From assembly GCF_018294505.1 (NCBI RefSeq), contig NC_057794.1, positions 195,719,201 through 195,783,200 on the forward strand: a DNA stretch of 64,000 bases, given 5' to 3'. Shown piece by piece: positions 55,162 through 64,000 of this stretch. Made by a program: the position numbers and the translations under genes. How positions within the stretch are numbered: position 1 is the stretch's first letter; each line of letters begins with the position of its first letter. Origin of the DNA: Triticum aestivum. Lineage: Eukaryota; Streptophyta; Magnoliopsida; Poales; Poaceae. The notes below the pieces were generated by a model. The model ran no database searches. It was not told the DNA's origin and was given only the letters and a program-made list of their open reading frames with translations.

Positions 55162-58100
55162 ATGTCCGGAACGGGAGGCAAGTGGATGGTCTCCTCCGTC
55201 ACAAAGGAGAACATCACAAACTTACGGGAAGCCGGATATCTAGTCGCAGATATCGCACACCGGCTGCCAGATGAAGGGCAGCTCATCCCTATGCCCGAAC
55301 CCCATGAGAGGGTAGTTTTTCTTACCCACTTCATCCGCGGACTGTGATTTCCCCTCCAACCGTTTGTTTGTGGGCGCATGTTCTACTACGGGCTGGATTT
55401 TCATGATCTGGCCCCCAATTTCATGCTCAACATCTCGGCGTTTATTGTCGTGTGTGAGGCCTTCCTCCACATCAGGCCCCACTTCGGCCTATGGCTGAAG
55501 ACCTTCAATGTTAAACCGAAGGTGGTGGTCGGCCAGCAAGCAGAGTGCCGAGGCGCCATGGTGGGAAAAATGCCTAACATCACCTGTCTTGAAGGCTCCT
55601 ACGTGGAGACCATAAAGGGGTGGGAATCAGGGTTGTTCTACATCACGGAGCCGCGCGACACCAACTGGGTGGCGGCCCCCAAATTTCGATCTGGAATCCC
55701 CACGGGGCTCACTTCCTGGAAACAGAAGGGCCTGTCCTGGGGTTCTTCGATAGAGCTGACCGGACTCCAGACCTGCATCAGGAACATGATGAGCAAGAAA
55801 ATCAAGCTCGTCAACGTGGTCTAGGTCATGCTCTTCCGCCGGATTCTCTCGTGTCAACGACAGGCATTCAATTTGTGGGAGTTTGACCCGGCCCAGCACC
55901 AGACACTGCGAGAGCTCTACGATACGACGCACAAGGACGTCTGGAGGGTGTTTTTCAAGGGTGTCGAGGTACCTCCTTCCCTCACTGAGGACCGCAGACT
56001 CAGCGCAAAGCGCCATGCCAATCCGGTAAGTTTTTGTATCTCACAGGGTATTTATTTGCCCCAGTTAAATGATGTGCGGGATCTAAGCTCCCATGCCATT
56101 AACAGTACTGGATAAAGACAGCGGAGTAGCTCGATTGCCCAGCCCCCTGCCTGAAGATCCACAGATGCTCTCCTAAGGGAGATGCTGGCTCCGGCACCTT
56201 ACGAGGTGCCGGCGAAGAAGACCAATAAGAAGCCAACGGGGACCCGAAAGAGTCTCCGGTGCATGGTTGTATCGGACTCATCGTCCTATGACTCCGACGC
56301 GCACTCCTCCTACGAAAATGAGGTGGAGGAGGAAAGTTCTCTCGCCCCACCCGGGGGAGACAAGAAAAGGAATGCTGACCCAATCGGGGAGGCCGAATCG
56401 TCGAAGAAGGGAAGGACCCTCCATCCGGACTTCTCCACAACGGCCGCCTACAGCGGCGATGAGTGGCTACCCAGGGTCTAGCCCCTGGCGAAGTCGTAAG
56501 TATCCGGACACCATAGTAATTCATGGTATGTTTTATTGCACTGCTTCTCCTCACGCGGAACATGATTGTGCAGTCTGTCCCGAGCTCATCTCGACGTATC
56601 CTCGTCGAGCGGTTCATTCGACTGGTCGGATATGAACAATGGTTCTCTTCCGACCGCCTCCACCCCTCGCCCTACGGACAACATTGAGGTGTTGTCTCGA
56701 AAGGCACCGAGCCGAGGGGAGGTGGTCCTGGGGGTGCCTCGAGGCGACCTCCCGGACCCTTGGTACAAAGGAGCAAAACTCCCACGGGTTCCGAGTTCAG
56801 CCCCAAACTGAACGTTGCGCCAGAACCCTCGATGGTTCCAGACTTCGGCAGGCAATCCCCCGTTAAGGGGGGCTAGCCGCCCATGTCGGTGTCCTCTGTC
56901 CATCCAGAGGCACCGGACAACTTGTTGGAAGCGCTTTGCAGCGCCTCCATCGACGAAGAGCACCGCACTATCATGAGTGCGGTGATCGAAAAAGTTCAGT
57001 CCGCCAAAAACGGACTGACCGAAGCTTGCGCCAGCCTCCTAAAAGGCTTTGAGGTGAGCAATTAAAATATAAGAAAATAATACCGCATAGATAGTAGTCC
57101 CTGATGCTCTGTTCGACGTTCGAGAAGAAAGGCCGAATAGAGGATCAAATGATGACTCAGGAGTCTAATTAGAATATGTCTATGTGTATTTGCAGGCTTC
57201 ATTGATGGCCGCTGCTGCACATACTGCAGAGGTCTCTGCACTGAAGCAGGACCTGGAGCGGTCCGAGAATGAGATCGGCCTTATCAAGAGGCAGCTCCAA
57301 GCGAGCAAAGGTAAGGAATACCTTGTCTACGCTTTGAAAAGAAATTCGGTTGTAAAATAATAGGATCATCATGAATTTGCTAGGGGCCACGACCGAAGTG
57401 GCGACCCTAAAGAAGGTGCTGTCCGAGGCCGAGAGAAAGCGGCCAAGGAGCGCCTTGAGCGGCAAAAGCAAGAAGCCCGAGTAGGCGAGGTGCAGCAAGA
57501 GCTCGAGGATCTCTCCAAAAAACACGAGTCCTTGGAGCTTGACTCTAAGACGTGAGAGTCCGAGCTCGCGCAGGCGCTTGAAAGCACCTGGAGCGCCAAG
57601 GCTAAAGCCCACAAGGCCCTCTAGGAGATTGATGCGGTGAAGAAGATAGCAACGGGTAAGGCATTCATTATGCAAAGCAAGCATGCGAAGGAAACTTCCC
57701 TTTTTCTTACCCAAGTTCGGAGCTCTCTAGGAGCGTTCGTAGATCTTCCCCGCAGTGTACTGGATGCTGCAGAGTTTTACCGAGCTGAGGAGGGGAGCTC
57801 GAAGGAATAGTTGTTCTGGTGACAGTATACTAGGACCGAACACCCAATGCCCTTGAGCGACCAGCTGATGCAATTGGCCGAGCTTCACAAGGCGGCCGAG
57901 CATGCCATGAGGGGCCTTATAGTCCGGATGTGTCCTGGCGAGCCCCTGTTCGGCTGCTACTTTGGTCTGGTGAGGCGGCTTGTGGAGGCCTGCCCACGAC
58001 TTGAAGTCATAAAGCGGTCCGTCTGCATCGAGGGTGCGCGCAGGGCTTTTGCCCGGGGGAAGGTGCACTGGGCGAATCTGGACACCGTGAAGCTGGTGAA

Positions 58101-58215
58101 GGAGGGGCCGCCGGAGGGCAAGGAGCATCGCTGCCCGAAGATGTATTATGAGAGTGTCCTGAAGGGTTCCCGCCTTGTGGCGGATGAATGTGCCAGGGAT
58201 GTAATTTTTGAATGA
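55162..58215 (+). pseudogene. Antisense extra ORF (aORF) of element D, multi-exon
   Basis: Plant 'putative gypsy type transposon' family. The first exon runs from MSGTGGKWMVSSVTKENI at 55162 for about 288 codons to a donor near 56026, with only two defects: TGA at 55345-55347 (after HFIRGL) and TAG at 55822-55824 (after KLVNVV). Family blocks include PHERVVFLTHF, GLDFHDLAPNFMLNI, VVCEAFLHIRPHFGLWLKTF and FNLWEFDPAQHQTLRELY. Later exons are acidic/Ser-rich (56182-56481), then helical and coiled-coil (56883-57065, 57196-57660), and a last piece (57847-58215, HKAAEHAMRGLIVRMCPGEP ... DVIFE) ends at TGA. Function unknown. Confidence 0.82.
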
Positions 58216-59469
58216 ACATGCTCATGTGATCCTATAATGTGAAACAAGTTCATCTGCGCTATGCAACGCTTTTTGAATTTAAAATATTACCTTCCGTTTG
58301 ACCGTTTATAAAATCTGAGAGTTGGCCAGTCGTCGGCTTCTTACCCCAATTTTGGGTCCTTCATGGGAGGTGTTTAGCGGAACGAACTAGAAAATTGGAC
58401 TATAAGGCTTTACCGCTCTCACTTAGCCATAGAAGTCTACAATTTTAAATTTTGGCGAAGCCACTAGTATTCGGAAGGCCGAATTTGGGGCGCAATACAC
58501 GCCTAAGCCGGGCAAGGCCGACTCCTCGCCCGAAGCGGAAAAAGTCTTTAAGGACTTGAGACCTCTCGAACAGCGACCAGTCTCTTGCCTTATCATGACA
58601 GTCAGTTTTCGGCTTTCTCTACTGAGGTGCTCGTCCGGAAGAACCGGGACACAATCGCAGTAGTTCTCCCACAGCTACCTTAGCCGATATAGCGGAATGT
58701 AAGGTACCAAAGCATGGGAGCCAGGAAAACCCCACTATTGACCCAAGACATGATTCAGAGCTGATGCATATAGTGCTATGAGTTCGGGGTGCCGCACTGT
58801 CGAAAGTGTTCGGACATCGCGCGTCGTATTATGGGGTAAACGAAAGCCCCTAGCGTACTGATCGTACCCGTATATATGGGTGCGGATTGTCGTAAATGGA
58901 CATATAACAAGAAAAGGATAAGTAATGCGGTAATAGACTAATGCTATGCATTGTTATGCAAATAATACATCGAAGCGTACTGGTACAAGTAGTGCAATAA
59001 GCAGAATGTAGGACTATTCGAAATGTCCTATCCAAGGGCAAGCTACGTATGGATAATAGAAAGCGGGTATATCAATTATTATTAGAGGCCACCTGGGGGT
59101 TCCCGTGTACATCTTAGCTTCTTGCCGCCTTGGTTGTTCCTTCCCGTAATGTGTCCAGCAATCGTACTGCCGGAAAGGGCTTCCAGAGAGTTAGGCCGTG
59201 AAAGAGAAAATAAATGATAAAGGTATACAGCCCCTAGGGCGGTTAAGCCGCATTGCGGGACATGCCCTGATCGTGCCCCCGCCTATGTCCATGGTATTTT
59301 CAGTGCGTAATTATGTACGCGCAGCATGGATTTCGTCACATGACTGGGACGGGGGCCGAATTGCTAGGCGAGCTCTGAATGTGCCAGGCGATCCTGTTGC
59401 AGTTTACTCCGGACTCGCTTGAAGGTGTCTGGGGGCTGTAACGCCGAATTAGTGGTTTGCCTTAAAATG
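58216..59469 (-). other. Spacer of element D where pol is missing
   Basis: No reverse transcriptase, RNase H or integrase on either strand. AT-rich and non-coding except for the last fragment of the protease extension near 59364-59470. Confidence 0.75.
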
Positions 59470-62400
59470 CTACTTTGTGCTTCTGCTGCGAGGGCCGCAG
59501 TGTGCTCTTCCATGCGGAGCGAGCGTTCTATGTTTCCATTTACTATTATGACCCCTAGGTCCTGGCATCTTGAGCTTGAGGTATGCGTAATGTTGTACTC
59601 CATTAAATTTTGCAAATGCTGTTCGCCCGAGCAGTGCGTGATAGGAACTGCGAAACGGGACGATGTCGAAGATTAACGCCTCACTTCGGAAGTTATCCGG
59701 TGATCCGAAGACCACTTCCAGTGTGATTGAGCCTGTGCAATGGGCCTCTACACCTGGGATGACGCCCTTAAAGGTGGTTTTGGTGGGTTTGATCCTCGAG
59801 GGGTCGATACCCATTTTTCGCACTGTATCCTGATAGAGCAGGTTCAGGCTGTTGCCGCCATCCATAAGGACTCAAGTGATGTGAAATCCATCGATGATGG
59901 GGTCTAGGACCAGTGCGGCGGATCTGCCATGACGGATACTAGTGGGGTGGTCCCTGCGATCAAAGGTGATCGGACAAGCGGACCATGGTTTGAACTTTGG
60001 GGCGACGGGCTCCATCGCATAGACGTCCCTTAATGCACGCTTCCGCTCCCTCTTAGGAATGTGGGTTGCGTATATCATGTTCACCATCTTCACTTGTGGG
60101 GGGAACCCCTTCTGTCCTCCCATGTTCGGCGGCTGGGGCTCCTCCTCGTCATCACTATGCGGCCCCTTGTCCTTGTTTTCGGCATTTAACTTGTCGGCCT
60201 GCTTGAACACCCAACATTCTCTGTTGGTGTGATTGTCTAGCTTGTCGGGGGTGCCGTGGATTTGACACGAGTGATCCAGTATGTGATCCAAACTGGATGG
60301 AGCCGGAGTACTTCTTTTAAATGGTTTTTTCCGCTGATCGGATCTAGAGCCTCTGAATCCGGCATTGACTGTCGTGTCATCATTGTTATTGCCGTTGTTG
60401 CGGCGCTTTGGTCTGTTACGATGTGGTCTGCCGTTGGCATCTTTGGTATCCGAAGTGCCTGGATTCCTTGATGTGTTGTTGCTGCGAGCCAGCCAGCTAT
60501 CCTCGCCCGCGCAAAAGCGGGTCATGAGTGTCGTGAGGGCTGCCATAGACTTTGGCTTCTCCTGGCCAAGGTGGCGGGCAAGCCACTCGTCGCGGATGTT
60601 ATGCTTTAATGCTGCTAGGGCCTCTGCATCTGGACAGTCGAAAATTTGGTTTTTCTTGGTCAGGAACCGTGTCCAGAATTGCCTGGCCAATTCCTCTGGC
60701 TGCTGAGTTATATGGCTCAAGTCGTCAGCATCCGGTGGTCACACATAAGTGCCTTGGATGTTGTCAAGGAATGCATCCTCCAAATCCTCCCAACTACCGA
60801 CGGAGTCTGCTGGCAAGCTATTCAGCCAATGCCAACCTGGTCCTTTGACTTTTAGTGGAGGTATTTGATGGCATGTAGATCGTCACCGCGAGCCATCTGG
60901 ATGTGAAGGAGGAAATCCTCAATCCATACAGCGAGATCTGTTGTACCATCATATGATTCGATATTTACGGGTTTAAAAGCCTCGGGGAATTCGTGATCCA
61001 TAACTTCATCAGTGAAGCATAGGGGGTGTGCGGCGCCTCTGTGCCGGGCTATATCACGACGCAGTTCATATGAGTCTTGTCTGCTGTATTCGGCCCGGCC
61101 AGATTTACCTTTGGTGTATCCGGTGCGAAGATCATCGTCCCGTGTTGGCGCGCGTGCCTGTGACCCATATATTGACCTTGCAAGCTTTGCCCTGCTGTCC
61201 AATATGTCTTGCAGGTCCCGTGTGTTGCCCCGGGCCTTGGTATTTTTGATTGAGTGGCGGCGGGGTGCAGGCTGAAACGCCTCTCTGGCTCGGCCACGCG
61301 GTGGCCGGTCAGCCACATCGTACACTAATGGTGGATGTTTCAATGCTTCCTCCTCGAGGTGAGGTAGCAAGATGCATTTTGGGTAATTCTTGTAGGGGCG
61401 CTTGAGTTTGTATTCCTCAGCCGCATGGACTTCGGTCCATCTATCTGCTAGCAAGTCTTGATCAGCTTGAAGCTGTTGTTGCTTTTTTCTTCAGGCTATT
61501 TGCTGTGGCCATAAGCCGGTGCTTGAAGCGCTCCTGCTCGATGGGATCCTCAGGCACGATAAATTCTTCATCCCCGAGGCTCACCTCGTCTTCGGAGAGA
61601 GGCATGTAATTGTCCTCCTCCGGTTCTCCATCTGCCGCCTGCTCTGGAGGGATAGCTTGTTCATCCTACCGCTCTACATCGTACTGGAGAGGATTGTGGT
61701 TGTGTTCGGCACTATCTAGAGTGTTATTATCTCCTGTGCCGGTATCACTACTTTTTTGCTGTGGTGGGACTTAGAGCGGCGCCGCTGATGTCGGCGCTTC
61801 GGTTGCTTCTTGGAGAGGTCATCCTCCTCTGTCTCGTCGCCATTGCCTTCTTTGGGGGTGTCCACCATGTATATATCATAGGATGAGGTGGCGGTCCAGC
61901 ACCCTGTGGGCGGTGGTTCCTGTTCATCTCCTGCATCGTCGTCCATACCGTTGATGTCTTCGGACTCGAAGTCGAGCATGTCAGTTAAATCATCGAGAGT
62001 GGCTACTAAGTGGGTGGTGGGCAGGCAGCGAATTTCTTCGTCATCTGCATCCCATTCTAGCCGGACATAGTTCGTCCAAGGTTCTCCTGACAAGGAGAGA
62101 GACCTTAATGAATTTAGCACATCGCCAAAAGGTGAGTGCTGAAAGATATCCGCGGAGATGAACGCCATGATCGGCGCCAAGTCGGATTTGATAGGCGCGG
62201 ATGCAGGCGGCTCGGAGTCCGTGGCCGGAGAAGAATCAAGTGGTTCGGCGACACAGTTCTGATAAGGGGTGAAGTTAGTATCCGGCTCTATCGCCACTAA
62301 GAGTGCGGCCTCCATGGCGGGGTCTATCCCTCCGCTCTCAGATGGCGCGATTTGCTCCCGATTGATGGCTGGAGTAGTCGCAGATGCGATCTCCCGAATA

Positions 62401-62671
62401 TTGTCCAACGGCAGAGTAACGTCATGCTTGTCGTGACTGTGGGCGCACCTGACACGGGCTCGAATCCATAGAAGATCAAGTCTCCATGGATGTCGGCAGT
62501 GTAGTTCAAGTTTCCGAATTTGACCTGATGCCCAGGGGCGTAGCTCTCGATCTGCTCCAGATGGCCAAGCGAATTAGCCTGCAGTGCGAAGCTGCCGAAT
62601 ACAAAGATCTGTCCGGGGAGGAAAACTTGACCCTGGATCGCATCGCTGCCGATGATCGAAAGAGCCATCAA
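59470..62671 (-). pseudogene. gag-protease of element D, broken
   Basis: Reads leftwards from ATG 62671 (MMALSIIGSDAIQGQ). Frameshifts near 62430, 61720 and 60850 separate the pieces. The capsid part includes DYDGTTDLAVWIEDFLLHIQ-like text (61000-60860) and PEELARQFWTRFLTKK; a zinc-knuckle-like HTNRECWVFKQ follows near 60220. At 59866-59868 a TGA stands between DGFHIT and VLMDGGNSLNLLY, so the protease starts right after a nonsense codon; its active site is DGGNSLN and its end LLGRTAFAKFN. Non-functional. Confidence 0.85.
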
Positions 62672-62715
62672 GCCTTACAGTGACGACACAGTGGAACTCT
62701 CAATCAAAGCACCAA

Positions 62716-63169
62716 TGTCGGTGTCAAAACCGGCGGATCTCGGGTAGGGGGTCCCGAACTGTGTGTCTAAGGAGGATGGTAACATGAGGTAGGGGACACG
62801 ATGTTTAACCCAGGTTCGGGCCCTCTTGATGGAGATAATACCCTACGTCCTGCTTGATTGTTCTCGATGATGTGAGTATTACAAGAGTTGATCTACCATG
62901 AGATCATAGAGGCTAAACCCTAGAAGCTAGCCTATGGTATGATTGTTTGTTGTCCTACGGACTAAACCCTCCGGTTTATATAGACACCGGAGGGGGCTAG
63001 GGTTACACAAAGTCGGTTACAAGGGAGGAGATCTACATATCCGTATTGCTTAGCTTGCCTTCCACGCCAAGGAGAGTCCCATCCGGACACTGGAGGAAGT
63101 CTTCAATCTTGTATCTTCATAGTCCAACAGTCCGGCTGTCTAGAGACCCCCTAATCCAGGACTCCCTCA
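62716..63169 (-). repeat. 5' LTR of element D
   Basis: On the plus strand starts TGTCGGTGTCAAAACCGG and ends CAGGACTCCCTCA. A TATA box (minus strand TATATAAA) lies at 62975-62982. The first internal bases (minus strand TTGGTGCTTTGATTGAGAG) are the likely primer-binding site, whose tRNA I could not assign. Confidence 0.9.
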
Positions 63170-64000
63170 ACAGCTCTAGCAGGAGCAAGCCAGCCGAATA
63201 GCGTCCCGGGCCAGCTACATCGCCGAGTTCGCTTTCCACGACGAGTTCCATACGGAGTGGACGGAAGACGGCAGGGCCGTGGACGGCAACGACTACGGCT
63301 TGCTCCTCCACGATCCAAAGGGGAGCTCGAAGGAGACGGGCGTCCATCATGACACGGGTGCTGAGGAGGACACTGGCGCCTCGCAGGACCCGAAGGCCGC
63401 CAGGGGAGAGCCGTCGACGTCGTGATGCGGCGCGGGAGATGCCTGAGACACTTTGTGTAAAATCTATTAAATAGCAGGTCCACCCACCCACTGGGGGTTT
63501 TATGGTGTAATGAACTCGAGCCATGGGCCTTTTCTTAAATACTTTGTGTAGATGTCGTGGGTGCTTTTGCTTTTTTGCCTTCCATTTTTTGGACCGATTT
63601 CATGCGTTTTTCCTATCTCAAACCTGCCCCCGCGAGTCACACGGCCGAGGCTCCGGTCCGTGACAAGGAGTTCGGTTCTTTGAGGGGAGCGCGCAGGACT
63701 TGGGTCCCTCGAAACGTTGTGCGTGAGCGAAACACCCACTGGGCCAGCTGGCGGCAATCCGGCAAAGCCGGTTGGCGAGCAGCCGGTCGTGCGGCTTTTC
63801 AGTTGATAAATGGTAGGCTAGGTTGATCGACCCGACAGCCTTTGACTTAGTGGATGAACCGTAAAGGAGCTTTGGCCCATTGTGCTTGCTAGCCGACAAC
63901 CAAAGCTGGATCTATGGCTTTAGGGCGAAGTGGGGTACCGCGGCATCCTAATTTTATCAGGAATCACCATGTAAGGTGGCGGGGTGGCGACCGAGCCGGC

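Larger units (their letters stand above)
54136..63169 (-). mobile_element. Element D: Gypsy element lacking reverse transcriptase and integrase
   Basis: A complete minus-strand element with LTRs 62716-63169 (5') and 54136-54605 (3'). Between them are gag (62671 to 59872), protease (59865 to about 59470) and, on the plus strand, the antisense gene (55162-58215). No reverse transcriptase, RNase H or integrase is visible between the protease and the antisense gene. It is inserted in the last exon of G's antisense gene. Flanks ATAGG and ACAGC match at three of five bases only, so the duplication is unclear; the reading frame of G nonetheless resumes on the right. Confidence 0.87.
50007..63425 (+). 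pseudogene. Antisense extra ORF (aORF) of element G, multi-exon, twice interrupted
   Basis: Starts MSLPSGSWMGSNVTSED at 50007. The solo LTR (50154-50628) splits the first block; it resumes ERVVFLTHFERGFGLPASTF, GLQPHNLGAGAIIQLFRFVT, then stops and frameshifts, and later KRSGADFPKIPLEDSAKKWQ and FAIAPPRAKMNSGYSPRHSS. Intron-like breaks follow (donor at 51510, exon 52885-52990, intron 52991-53129, exon from 53130). Exons 52630-52744 and 53130-53620 encode coiled coil (KSQLEAEVELLKAEAAKVAE; NTLEERDRAIERE). The last exon (53751-54135) has stops and is cut by element D; it resumes 63178 (QEQASRIASRASYIAEF) and ends STS-TGA at 63423-63425. Function unknown. Confidence 0.78.
48369..64000 (-). mobile_element. 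Element G: Gypsy element with antisense gene, 3' part
   Basis: Minus-strand Gypsy whose 3' LTR is 48369-49398 and whose gag-pol would lie right of the window. On the plus strand it carries the antisense extra gene (50007-63425), interrupted by a solo LTR (50154-50628) and by the complete element D (54136-63169). It is inserted in the DUF295-type gene. The end of the window (63426-64000) is still G sequence without a recognised gene. Confidence 0.82.

Noticed and set aside
54131..63174. Perfect target-site duplication for element D
   Set aside because: ATAGG and ACAGC agree at only three of five bases; the insertion is supported by the resumed reading frame and not by the duplication.

Overview
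This window looks like an intergenic stretch of a large Triticeae genome (wheat, Aegilops or barley type). There are no bacterial-style operons, rRNA or CRISPR. Nearly everything is nested LTR retrotransposon, with broken host-like genes between. The organism call rests on the class of repeats: tRNA-Asp-primed Gypsy elements with LTRs of about 1.4-1.5 kb, Gypsy elements carrying an antisense extra gene, a BARE1/WIS/Angela-type Copia LTR, a gene-carrying CACTA element and several MITEs. Element letters A-G are local labels; I did not assign database family names.

Left part (1-28674). Element F (minus strand, 1-3429) shows a gag-protease remnant, a primer-binding site and a full LTR. It sits in element E (3430-8234), which has an antisense extra gene and a 3' LTR. 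E in turn sits in the integrase end of element C. C resumes at 8235 and is interrupted at 8380 by element A (8381-24252, duplication ACCGC). A's own 5' LTR is interrupted by element B (9041-17909, duplication ATCTC). After A, C's pol reading frame continues exactly where it stopped and ends at 24332. An antisense gene and C's 3' LTR (28196-28674) follow.

Middle part (28675-48368) is the least repetitive. It holds a 46-bp minisatellite; a CACTA element (30251-36916) carrying a 3'-5' exonuclease pseudogene and a B3-like gene; a 957-bp tandem duplication that the CACTA split; an F-box/LRR/FBD pseudogene (39174-43310) with a solo Copia LTR inside; MITEs and a foldback repeat; one possibly intact single-exon gene of 189 codons (45318-45887); and a DUF295-type pseudogene (47338-48368).

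Right part (48369-64000) is element G (minus strand, LTR 48369-49398). Its antisense gene runs on the plus strand from 50007 to 63425, split by a solo LTR (50154-50628) and by element D (54136-63169). D keeps gag, protease and its own antisense gene but has no reverse transcriptase, RNase H or integrase.

The recurring theme is a promoter-bearing, intron-containing gene placed antisense between pol and the 3' LTR. It occurs in four separate Gypsy copies (E, C, D, G); all four copies are now broken. Two further elements (A, B) are non-autonomous. The only candidate for a working host gene is 45318-45887.
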